Made by a program: the position numbers and the translations under genes. A stretch of DNA of 64,000 nucleotides from Stenotrophomonas sp. ZAC14D1_NAIMI4_1 (GTDB lineage: Bacteria > Pseudomonadota > Gammaproteobacteria > Xanthomonadales > Xanthomonadaceae): NCBI RefSeq assembly GCF_003086775.1, contig NZ_CP026001.1:460429-524428 (forward strand), written 5' to 3'. The notes below the pieces were generated by a model. The model was not told the DNA's origin, searched no databases, and saw only the letters and a program-made list of their open reading frames with translations. Shown piece after piece: positions 7,759 to 15,768 of this stretch (position 1 is the first letter of the stretch; every line of letters begins with the position of its first letter).

Positions 7759-8556
7759 TCAATCGCCGTCGGTTTCGTCCGGGTGCGCCTTCCAGTAGCC
7801 GGTCGAGCGGATCCAATCGCGCGGCATGCCCAGGTGGCCTTCGATGAACTTGCGCATCATCCGCGCGCGGCGCGATTCGGTGGCGATCCAGTAGAACGTG
7901 TCGCCGTCGGGCGCTTCGAAGTCGGTCAGCATGTCTTCCAGCAGCGTGCTGCTGGCCGCCGGGAAGCCATTGCGCTCCAGCCAGTGGATGCGCACGTTCT
8001 CGTACTGCGGCAGGTCCTGGCGCTCGTCCTCGTCGCTCACTTCGATGTACGCCTGCACCTCGGCGCCATCGGGCAGCACGTCCAGCCAGCGGGCGATGGC
8101 CGGCAGTGCGGTTTCATCGCCAATCAGCACGTAGGCGTCGTAATCGTCGGCCACCACGAACGAGCCGCGCGGCCCGCCGATGGCCAGGCTGTCGCCCGGC
8201 TGCGCACGCTCGGCCCACGGCCCGGCAATGCCCTGGTCGTGCAGCACGAAGTCGATGGCCAGCTCGCCGGCCTCGTGGTCCCACCAGCGCGGGGTGTAAT
8301 CGCGCGCCACCGAGTGCTCCTTGCCCTCGGGGTAGCGCGGGCCTTCGGCGGTCATCACCGGCAGCACCATCTCGCCGCTGCTGTTGGGGAAGAACAGCTT
8401 GATGTGGTCATCCGGGCCGGGCGAATCGAAACCGGCCAGATCGGCGCCGCCCAGCACCACGCGGCGCATGTGCGGGGTGACAGTCTCGGTGCGCAGCACG
8501 GTCAGCTGGCGGAAGCGCACATCCAGGCGCAGGCGCGAATTTTCATGTTGGGTCAT
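7759..8556 (-). CDS. Siderophore-interacting protein (FAD/NAD(P)H ferric-siderophore reductase)
   Basis: The 265-residue cytoplasmic flavoprotein is of the SIP/ViuB/YqjH family, which releases iron from imported ferric siderophores by reduction. Visible features are an N-terminal FAD-binding barrel with HMRRVVLGGADL, PDDHIKLFFPN and the FAD-contact segment YTPRWWDHEAGELAIDFVLH. LIGDETALPAIARWLDVLP follows as the NAD(P)H-domain start, and the C-terminus has EGHLGMPRDWIRSTGYWKAH, a classical SIP signature. It lies 66 bases downstream of the PadR gene on the same strand, probably one operon. In E. coli the homologous pair YqjH/YqjI is metal-regulated; by analogy, control by the neighbouring PadR protein is likely. 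Confidence 0.93.
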   Translation of the reverse strand: MTQHENSRLRLDVRFRQLTVLRTETVTPHMRRVVLGGADLAGFDSPGPDDHIKLFFPNSSGEMVLPVMTAEGPRYPEGKEHSVARDYTPRWWDHEAGELAIDFVLHDQGIAGPWAERAQPGDSLAIGGPRGSFVVADDYDAYVLIGDETALPAIARWLDVLPDGAEVQAYIEVSDEDERQDLPQYENVRIHWLERNGFPAASSTLLEDMLTDFEAPDGDTFYWIATESRRARMMRKFIEGHLGMPRDWIRSTGYWKAHPDETDGD

Positions 8557-8622
8557 TGCAGTACCTGTGCAGGTAGGCGCGCGGGGTCGCGCGCGTGGAA
8601 GGGGGGAACGACCTGGCGGGCG

Positions 8623-9189
8623 TCAGTCTGGCTCGGTCGGGGTAACGGGGTAGGGGGCATCGCCCAGCGCGCCGTTCAGCAGGGCAGACGCACGCGACAG
8701 CTGCGCGGCCACGGCTTCGGCCTCGCCTTCGCTCCAGCGGCCGTGGTGGCGCACCAGCGCCTGCTTGAACTCGCGCAGGGCGGCGGCCAGCGGCGGCGGC
8801 AGCGAGGCCTTGGTGATCTCGCGGGCGCGGTCGAAGGCGCGGCGCTGGGCCAGCCGCACCTGGGTGCGCTGCACCTTCAGCTCGAACTCGCCCGCGGCGG
8901 TGATGCGGAACACCCGGCGGCCGTCCTCTTCTTCCGAGGCCACCCAGCCGGCCTGCTCGAAGCTGGCCAGCAGCGGGTACATGGTGCCGGCGCTGGGTGT
9001 GTAGGCCTGCATGAACAAGCCGCTGATGTGCTGGATCAGCTCGTAGCCGTGGCGCGGCTGTTCGCCGATCAGCGCCAGCACCAGCAGGCGCAGGTCGCCG
9101 CGGCTGAGCACGCGGGGCTGGCCGTTGCGGCGGGGAACGGCGGGTGCATCGTCTTCCTTGCGCACCTTGGCGGTAGAGGTCCGGGCCAT
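8623..9189 (-). CDS. PadR-family transcriptional regulator (YqjI/NfeR-like)
   Basis: The product is 188 residues from the ATG at 9189 (MARTSTAKVRK). The winged-helix PadR domain covers about residues 28-105: LSRGDLRLLVLALIGEQPRH then GYELIQHISGLFMQAYTPSA with GTMYPLLASFEQAGWV. The C-terminal helical dimerisation part includes RRAFDRAREITKASLPPPL. Gene order with the downstream SIP reductase recalls E. coli YqjI (NfeR), a nickel/iron-responsive repressor of yqjH. Unlike YqjI there is no obvious long His-rich N-terminal tail, so metal sensing is unproven. Two identical palindromes at 9192-9227 lie directly before the start and are the likely operator. Confidence 0.88.
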   Translation of the reverse strand: MARTSTAKVRKEDDAPAVPRRNGQPRVLSRGDLRLLVLALIGEQPRHGYELIQHISGLFMQAYTPSAGTMYPLLASFEQAGWVASEEEDGRRVFRITAAGEFELKVQRTQVRLAQRRAFDRAREITKASLPPPLAAALREFKQALVRHHGRWSEGEAEAVAAQLSRASALLNGALGDAPYPVTPTEPD

Positions 9190-9191
9190 TT

Positions 9192-9227
9192 CGATATATC
9201 GGTAACGAGTGTGCAAACGATATATCG
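9192..9227. promoter_or_regulatory. Twin palindromic operator of the PadR/siderophore-reductase operon
   Basis: CGATATATCG occurs twice, at 9192-9201 and 9218-9227, each a perfect 10-bp palindrome, 26 bp apart (about 2.5 helical turns). They lie within 40 bases upstream of the PadR ATG in otherwise GC-rich DNA. Position and symmetry fit an autoregulatory site for a PadR dimer pair; binding is inferred. Confidence 0.75.
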
Positions 9228-9340
9228 ATAAGCCGAGCCGGACAAGTACGGTTTCGGCCAGACCGATGTGCGGTTTCGGCCACGGGGCCAGGCAGGGCAA
9301 GGGCACAGGGCAGGGCGTGCGCGCGCTGCAGGCCACCATT

Positions 9341-9410
9341 GCGTGGCCCGGCATCCGTGCCAGGCCACGCAACAGCGGCTGCGGGGGTGCCCCGGTGCTC
9401 CGGGGCGGGC
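9341..9410. other. Two strong stem-loops in the padR-aceE intergenic region
   Basis: GCGTGGCC-C-GGCA-TCCG-TGCC-A-GGCCACGC at 9341-9370 forms a nearly continuous hairpin. GCCCCGG-TGCT-CCGGGGC follows near 9388-9405. The 640-bp gap between padR and aceE (9190-9827) otherwise shows no gene; no T-tract follows either stem, so they are not simple terminators. The remaining sequence presumably holds the aceE promoter, which I could not place with confidence. Confidence 0.5.
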
Positions 9411-9827
9411 AGACAAGCGGCGAACCGCGGGAAGGGGCCTGCTCGCGGCCAAAGTGCGCACCTGCGGCCGCCCCGGTCCAGAGCCAGACGCGACGGGTTG
9501 TCAGAAATTCAGCCGCGCACCGTCAGGCAAGCCTTACCCGGGGCCCGGGCTGCCCCACTACGGTCATCCGTGGCGGTAACACTGCGTCCTGCACGTGGAC
9601 GCAGCTGGCCGGAAACGACAGCCGGCGCAGGCCGATACGGCGGAAAAAACAGAGGGTTGCGGCCGCCTGTCCCGCCCCCCGCTGGCCCGGGACAGGCCTT
9701 GCGGACACTGGCCGCCTGCATCCATACGGCAGCGTAGCCAAACGACGAAAGCCCTTGGTGCGCTACACTTTGCGGTCTAGAAATCTATACAACAGTCGCG
9801 CGCGTGCGTGCGGTAATGGGAGCGCTA

Positions 9828-12515
9828 ATGAACTGGTTGAACGAAGTGCTGAACAACGACACCAATCCTGTGGAAACCCAGGAGTGGATCGAGTCGTTGA
9901 AGGCCGTTATTGATGTCGAGGGCCCCGAGCGCGCGCATCAGCTGCTGGAAGGCATGGTGGAACTGACCCGTCGTTCGGGTGCGTACCTGCCGTTCTCTCC
10001 CACTACCGAATACGTCAACACCATCGATCCGCAGCTGGAGGCCAAGAGCCCGGGCAACGCGGAACTGGAATGGCGCATCCGTTCGATCATCCGTTGGAAC
10101 GCGATGGCCACCGTCGTGCGTGCCAACCGCAAGCCGGGCGACCTGGGCGGCCACATCGCCTCCTTCGCCTCCGGCGCCACCCTGTACGACGTGGGCTTCA
10201 ACCACTTCTGGCGCGCCCCGAGCGACAGCCACCCGGGCGACCTGCTGTTCATCCAGGGCCACAGCGCCCCGGGCATCTACTCGCGTGCCTTCCTGGAAGG
10301 CCGCATCAATGAAGAACAGCTCGACAAGTTCCGCATGGAAGTGGACGGCGGTGGCCTGTCGTCCTACCCGCACCCGTGGCTGATGCCGGACTTCTGGCAG
10401 ACCCCCACCGTGTCGATGGGCCTGGGCCCGCTGGCCGCCATCTACCAGGCGCAGTTCATGCGCTACCTGGAAAACCGTGGCCTGATCGAGAAGTCCGACC
10501 GCAAGGTGTGGTGCTTCATCGGCGACGGCGAGAGCGACGAGCCGGAAACCCTGGGTGCCATCGCCCTGGCCGGCCGTGAAGGCCTGGACAACCTGATCTT
10601 CGTGGTGAACTGCAACCTGCAGCGCCTGGACGGCCCGGTGCGCGGCAACGGCAAGATCATCCAGGAACTGGAAGGCGTGTTCCGTGGCGGCGGCTGGAAT
10701 GTCATCAAGCTGCTGTGGGGCGGTTACTGGGATGCCCTGCTGGCCAAGGACACCAATGGCGTCCTGAAGAAGCTGATGATGGAAACCGTCGACGGCGAAT
10801 ACCAGAACTGCAAGGCCTTCGGCGGCGCGTATACCCGCGAGCACTTCTTCGGCAAGTACCCGGAAACCGCTGCGATGGTCGCCGGCCTCAGCGACGACGA
10901 CATCTGGCGCCTGAACCGTGGTGGCCACGACCCGCACAAGGTGTACGCCGCCTACCACCAGGCCGTGAACACCAAGGGCATGCCGACCGTCATCCTGGCC
11001 AAGACCGTGAAGGGTTACGGCATGGGCAGCGCCGGTGAGGCCCTGAACCCGACCCACCAGACCAAGAAGCTGGACGACGAAGCGGTGCGCCACTTCCGCG
11101 ACCGCTTCAACATTCCGGTGACCGACGCGCAGCTGGCCGATGGCCAGGTGCCGTTCTACCACCCGGGCCCGGATTCGCCGGAAGTGCAGTACCTGCAGGA
11201 GCGCCGCAGCGCCCTGGGCGGTTACCTGCCGCAGCGCCGCCGCAAGGCCGACAAGAGCTTCAATGCACCGAAGCTGGAAACCTACGAGCGCCTGCTGAAG
11301 AGCAGCGGCGAGCGCAGCTATTCCACCACCATGGCCTTCGTGCAGAGCCTGAACATCACCCTGCGCGACAAGGAACTGGGCCCGCACATCGTGCCGATCG
11401 TGGCCGACGAAGCCCGTACCTTCGGCATGGAAGGCCTGTTCCGCCAGATCGGCATCTACGCGCCGTTCGGCCAGAAGTACAAGCCGGTCGACGCCGACCA
11501 GCTGATGTTCTACCGCGAAGACCAGAGCGGCCAGGTGCTGCAGCAGGGCATCAGCGAGCCGGGCGCCATCAGCTCGTGGATGGCCGCCGGTACCAGCTAC
11601 TCGGTCAGCAACGTGCCGATGCTGCCGTTCTACATCTACTACTCGATGTTCGGCTTCCAGCGCGTGGGCGACATTGCCTGGCAGGCCGCTGACATGCGTA
11701 CCCGCGGCTTCCTGCTGGGTGGCACCGCCGGCCGCACCACGCTGAACGGTGAAGGCCTGCAGCACGAAGATGGCTTCAGCCACCTGGTGGCCGGCGGCAT
11801 CCCGAACGTGCGCAGCTACGACCCGACCTTCGGCTTCGAAGTGACGGTGATCCTGCAGCACGGCACCAAGGCCATGATGGAAGACCAGGTAGACGAGTAC
11901 TACTACCTGACCCTGATGAACGAAAACTACACCCACCCGGAAATGCCGGAAGGTGCAGCCGAAGGCATCGTGAAGGGCATGTACCTGCTGACCGACGCCG
12001 GCAAGCCGAAGAAGGGCGACCTGCGCGTGCAGCTGCTGGGTTCGGGCACCATCCTGCGTGAAGTGATTGCCGCCGCCGAGCTGCTGGACAAGGACTTCGG
12101 CGTGACCGCCGACATCTGGTCCTGCCCGAGCTTCAACGAGCTGCGCCGCGATGGCTTCGATGCCGAGCGTGCCAACCGCTTCCACCCGGAAGGCGAACAG
12201 CGCAAGGCCTACGTGACCGAGCTGCTGGAAGGCCGCCAGGGTCCGGCGATCGCCGCCACCGACTACGTGCGTGCGTATGCGGACCAGATCCGCGCGTTCG
12301 TGCCGATGTCGTACACCGTGCTGGGTACGGATGGCTTTGGCCGTTCGGATACCCGTGCGAACCTGCGTCGCTTCTTCGAGGTTGACCGGTACTACATCGC
12401 GCATGCCGCGATTGCGGCGCTGGCTAAGGACGGGAAGATGACCGGGAAGGACGTGGCCCGGGCGATCAAGCAGTACAAGATTGATCCGGAGAAGGCTAAT
12501 CCTGTTGGGGTTTGA
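9828..12515 (+). CDS. aceE: Pyruvate dehydrogenase E1 component, homodimeric type
   Basis: AceE is the thiamine-diphosphate-dependent E1 of the pyruvate dehydrogenase complex: it decarboxylates pyruvate and passes the acetyl group to the E2 lipoyl domain. The ATG at 9828 (MNWLNEVLNN) gives 895 residues, the usual length, and follows GGGAG. The ThDP-binding motif GDGESDEPETLG runs from about residue 231 and ends with NLIFVVNCNLQ. GHSAPGIYSRAFLEGR, GLSSYPHPWLMPDFWQTPTV and GTAGRTTLNGEGLQHEDGFS are all conserved E1 segments. A strong terminator sits 22 bases after the stop, so no aceF follows here; the E2/E3 genes must be elsewhere. It marks the core boundary of the accessory island that follows. 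Confidence 0.98.
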   Translation: MNWLNEVLNNDTNPVETQEWIESLKAVIDVEGPERAHQLLEGMVELTRRSGAYLPFSPTTEYVNTIDPQLEAKSPGNAELEWRIRSIIRWNAMATVVRANRKPGDLGGHIASFASGATLYDVGFNHFWRAPSDSHPGDLLFIQGHSAPGIYSRAFLEGRINEEQLDKFRMEVDGGGLSSYPHPWLMPDFWQTPTVSMGLGPLAAIYQAQFMRYLENRGLIEKSDRKVWCFIGDGESDEPETLGAIALAGREGLDNLIFVVNCNLQRLDGPVRGNGKIIQELEGVFRGGGWNVIKLLWGGYWDALLAKDTNGVLKKLMMETVDGEYQNCKAFGGAYTREHFFGKYPETAAMVAGLSDDDIWRLNRGGHDPHKVYAAYHQAVNTKGMPTVILAKTVKGYGMGSAGEALNPTHQTKKLDDEAVRHFRDRFNIPVTDAQLADGQVPFYHPGPDSPEVQYLQERRSALGGYLPQRRRKADKSFNAPKLETYERLLKSSGERSYSTTMAFVQSLNITLRDKELGPHIVPIVADEARTFGMEGLFRQIGIYAPFGQKYKPVDADQLMFYREDQSGQVLQQGISEPGAISSWMAAGTSYSVSNVPMLPFYIYYSMFGFQRVGDIAWQAADMRTRGFLLGGTAGRTTLNGEGLQHEDGFSHLVAGGIPNVRSYDPTFGFEVTVILQHGTKAMMEDQVDEYYYLTLMNENYTHPEMPEGAAEGIVKGMYLLTDAGKPKKGDLRVQLLGSGTILREVIAAAELLDKDFGVTADIWSCPSFNELRRDGFDAERANRFHPEGEQRKAYVTELLEGRQGPAIAATDYVRAYADQIRAFVPMSYTVLGTDGFGRSDTRANLRRFFEVDRYYIAHAAIAALAKDGKMTGKDVARAIKQYKIDPEKANPVGV

Positions 12516-12536
12516 TTAAAATAATTCAATGAACCG

Positions 12537-12569
12537 AAAAGAGGCGACTTTAATGTCGCCTCTTTTTTT
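12537..12569 (+). terminator. Rho-independent terminator after aceE
   Basis: Perfect 8-bp stem GAGGCGAC/GTCGCCTC with loop TTTAAT, flanked by AAAA and seven T residues. It rules out the upstream ATG codons at 12529 and 12553 as starts for the next gene, since both lie in or before the terminator. Confidence 0.95.
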
Positions 12570-12597
12570 AATACTGTCAGCCACAGGGGGTGGGGAG

Positions 12598-15474
12598 ATG
12601 GATCTCAAAGAACTGATTAAGTGGGTCGGTGATCTACGTGAAGCGGCAGCTAATGATACATATCTAGCTATCGCAATAATGCTGTTACTAATTTTTCTTG
12701 TGGCAACTTCGGTGACCGATTTCTGCAAAGTCATCGCAAAGGGCTTTGGGGCGCTGCACCGAGCATTTGGCACGGTCGCTGAAGGTATAAGAGGCGGCGT
12801 AGCTTATAAAGAACATATCCAGAGACGGAAGCAATTCCTATCCGTCATAAATTCCGACCTCGCTGCTATTGGTAAGGCCGAGGCTTGGAACGATCAGAAT
12901 TTCACTGACTTAGAAGCTGAAGTTCAGATCGATGGCGGCTACTACGCATCATTCATTCACCGTATAAGAAAGCGTCGCTCACACGGACAGAGAAGAGAGA
13001 CCTCACTGATAGGTGCAATTGATGGTAGCGCAGAGCGATGCTTGCTCCTCACTGGCGACCCGGGCGCTGGTAAAAGCGTGGCGCTTCGTCACTTGGCGGT
13101 TCAGATGATAGAGCGCGCGCGTCGCTCAAAGAAAATGTATGAGCCGATCCCGCTCTACATTAATTTAAGAGAACTAGAGATCGACGGGGAGATAGATGCA
13201 ACTCGAGTGAAGAACTTCGTTATCGACAATGTCCGAAGAGGAGATGCGGACACTGCTGACTACCTGAAGGAGAATTGGAGAAGCTTCAACGAGAATGGCG
13301 GATGGTTCTTCTTATTTGATTCGTTTGATGAAATTCCGGAAGTTCTTCATGCGGCCAATGAAGACGCACAAGTTGAGAAGTTCGGTAGAGCTATTCAGCA
13401 ATTCATGGACGGGCTGGGGCAATGTCGAGGTGTTCTCGCTTCCAGAGAATATAAGAGTCCAAAGGGGATCGTCTGGCCAAAGCTGCGAATTTTACCCCTA
13501 AGCGAGTTGCTGCAAGAAGAATTGATTTCAAATACCTTTCTTTCGAAGGAGCAGAAGAGAATTTCGCTCCGAGCACTCTCAACCTCGCGTAGTTCCACCT
13601 ATAGAAATCCTCTATTCTTGACTCTTCTCTGTCGCTATGTGAGAGAGCACAGCTCTGCGCCTAAGAATGAGCATGAACTGCTTTACCGTCACGTAGAGTC
13701 ACTTTGTCATCGTGACGAAGAATACGTAGAGGGGCGATGGGGGCTGACTCCTGGGCAGATGAAAGAAGGTGCGGCAAAGCTATCGCGAATCTTCGCGTTT
13801 GCACCCGAGATGGGGCTTTCTCCATCCATCGATGAAATAAACGCTTACTCAAAGAAGAGTGGGATCCTTGGTGATAGCACTGAGAAAATTATTGAAGCTC
13901 TCACGTATGTAAAGGTCGGGCGGATGGATGTCGCGAATGCCTCAAGAAAAGAGCGGCGATTTGCTTTCTCCCACAGGCGCTATCACGAAGCAATATTTGC
14001 AAGATTTTTAACGGAGAACCCGACCGTAATTGACGAGAATGAGCTTCTCTCAAATCCGCGCTGGCGCGAGTATGTGGTGGCGATTCTTCAATCTATCGAT
14101 CTAGACAGGGAAACCCCTCTGGTGGCGCAAGTCGCCAAGTTGCTGCGTTTGAAAATTGCCGGGGTAAAGCTCCATGAGGAACGTGTCTCAGGCTTCTTGA
14201 CGCGAACTCATGATTGGCGGAATGATGTGTTGTTACATCTTCTTAAAATTATGGTGGATGTAAAAACATTCAATCCTTCGCGGGCGTGGGAAGAATCCGA
14301 AGATGTGGTTGAGAAGCTGTTCGCTCCTCTTTGGAGTAGAGGCGATCTTTTTGATAGGCTCATGATTATTAGGCTTGGCGGGGCCGGGCGTGCAGAAGCT
14401 CATTCCTCACGGATGGAATATGCCCGTCAGTCAGGTGTTGGATCTTTGCAGGAGGAGGCGATATCGTCTTGTCAATTCGCAACACTGCCAAGTGTCGAGG
14501 CCGCGGAGTGGATAAGAGAAAGAGTCGCGCGAAAGATCGCTACTGCGACAAAAAATATGGATGCGCTGAAATGGGAGGCGCTATCAGCCGAGCTCCCTCC
14601 GGCATATGAAGTGGCCGTTTGCGTGGACCGAGCGAAGTCTCTACGCAAGCAGCACAGCTACGCTCGAGCGCTAGTCTTTCCAATGCGGATTGTGGAAAGA
14701 CTGGGTGGGCTGATGCGTCGAAATCCTCTGGAGGAGAGGTCTACTTATGAGAGATTTAAATCCGTTATGCTTGCGGTAAATATGGCCCCTGTAATCTCGG
14801 TGGCGGCTTTCTTTATGTTCTCTGAGCGAGCGGAGCTTCCCGCCTACGTGCACTTAGCGGCGCTGGGATTGCTACTCGCCTGTGCGACAAATCTCTTAGT
14901 CACTCATATAAGAATTCAGAAAATTTCGCTTTCACGGAAAATATCTTTCCGAGATGCGGTGCGTTCATTCTCTGTAGACTACAGGACGCTTTTGCTGTCA
15001 TCTGTAACTTTTGCCATGGTGGTCGGCGTAATCCTTTTGCCGGGCCTATTTGCACTTTGGCTGTCTAAATATGTAAATGTTCTAGATGGGCTAAAGGATT
15101 TTGAGGTTGTAACATTGGGATCGGTAGTCGGTACGGCACTTATGTCTGTAGGCGGCATGCGGTTCATATGGTGGATGGAGTCCCGTGCAATGAAGCAGGC
15201 GCGGGCAGTTTTAGCAACCAGAAAGACGCTTAGATCTGCAGTGATTGCGAAAGCTGGTCGAGGTCATATATTCGAAATTTGCGCCGAGGCGACAGCTCAA
15301 CAGAATATCGCTGACCCTGACTTGAGGAGGACTATTACGCTGCTCTCCGAAAAGCTGCTGGCGCGGTCAGGAAATCAAGGAGTTCGGTCCGATATGGCCG
15401 ACTCGGATGTCGCGTCTGGTGCTTCCGTGCTTCTAACTGAGTTTAGTAAGCGTAAAGCGGTGCTGAGCACTTAA
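12598..15474 (+). CDS. Membrane-anchored NACHT-type STAND NTPase (putative anti-phage)
   Basis: The 958-residue protein starts at the ATG at 12598 (MDLKELIKWVGDL), preceded by GGGGAG and lying just past the aceE terminator. Order: one N-terminal membrane helix (about 21-41, AIAIMLLLIFLVATSV); a linker; a NACHT ATPase with Walker A GDPGAGKS at 153-160 and a Walker B of NACHT type, WFFLFDSFDEIPE, near 236; a winged-helix and helical region; then four hydrophobic segments between about 722 and 860, and a helical tail. No catalytic effector domain is recognised. NACHT proteins in bacteria (bNACHT) are known anti-phage factors. The gene is clearly AT-richer than its flanks, a sign of horizontal transfer. 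Function is inferred from family and from the neighbouring McrBC. Confidence 0.8.
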   Translation: MDLKELIKWVGDLREAAANDTYLAIAIMLLLIFLVATSVTDFCKVIAKGFGALHRAFGTVAEGIRGGVAYKEHIQRRKQFLSVINSDLAAIGKAEAWNDQNFTDLEAEVQIDGGYYASFIHRIRKRRSHGQRRETSLIGAIDGSAERCLLLTGDPGAGKSVALRHLAVQMIERARRSKKMYEPIPLYINLRELEIDGEIDATRVKNFVIDNVRRGDADTADYLKENWRSFNENGGWFFLFDSFDEIPEVLHAANEDAQVEKFGRAIQQFMDGLGQCRGVLASREYKSPKGIVWPKLRILPLSELLQEELISNTFLSKEQKRISLRALSTSRSSTYRNPLFLTLLCRYVREHSSAPKNEHELLYRHVESLCHRDEEYVEGRWGLTPGQMKEGAAKLSRIFAFAPEMGLSPSIDEINAYSKKSGILGDSTEKIIEALTYVKVGRMDVANASRKERRFAFSHRRYHEAIFARFLTENPTVIDENELLSNPRWREYVVAILQSIDLDRETPLVAQVAKLLRLKIAGVKLHEERVSGFLTRTHDWRNDVLLHLLKIMVDVKTFNPSRAWEESEDVVEKLFAPLWSRGDLFDRLMIIRLGGAGRAEAHSSRMEYARQSGVGSLQEEAISSCQFATLPSVEAAEWIRERVARKIATATKNMDALKWEALSAELPPAYEVAVCVDRAKSLRKQHSYARALVFPMRIVERLGGLMRRNPLEERSTYERFKSVMLAVNMAPVISVAAFFMFSERAELPAYVHLAALGLLLACATNLLVTHIRIQKISLSRKISFRDAVRSFSVDYRTLLLSSVTFAMVVGVILLPGLFALWLSKYVNVLDGLKDFEVVTLGSVVGTALMSVGGMRFIWWMESRAMKQARAVLATRKTLRSAVIAKAGRGHIFEICAEATAQQNIADPDLRRTITLLSEKLLARSGNQGVRSDMADSDVASGASVLLTEFSKRKAVLST

Positions 15475-15496
15475 GTCATGTGTCGAATTGGGTGGG

Positions 15497-15522
15497 GCGA
15501 TCCTCTGCGTTAAGAGGATCGC
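15497..15522 (+). terminator. Stem-loop after the NACHT gene, probable terminator
   Basis: Perfect 10-bp inverted repeat GCGATCCTCT/AGAGGATCGC with loop GCGTTA, 22 bases after the stop. No T-run follows directly (ACATCTGTACTTTT), so efficiency is uncertain. The rest of the gap to 15768 shows no convincing gene and should hold the mcrB promoter. Confidence 0.6.
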
Positions 15523-15768
15523 ACATCTGTACTTTTGAGAAATGCGGATAGTCGCTTTCTCTTATTTTCTGACGTTGACGTCCTCCACTTTTAATCCACC
15601 TAGTATCGGCAAGATCCAGTGGCCATTCGACACGTCGCGGCAGGATGGCGTCGGGCCTCGAACTTGTATCGGACTTCGCCCAGTCGGCTTCTGCGACAAA
15701 AGTTGTCTCGAAAGGGGCGCTTTCGCTACGATACGCTGCGGAGCGTAATGTAACGGATTAAACCTAAT

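Noticed and set aside
9825..12404. 859-codon open frame antisense to aceE
   Set aside because: It mirrors the high-GC third-position bias of aceE; composition (His, Gln, Ala rich) is typical of a shadow frame.
15542..15748. 68-codon frame between NACHT and mcrB
   Set aside because: No Shine-Dalgarno, no recognisable features, and the region more likely holds the mcrB promoter.
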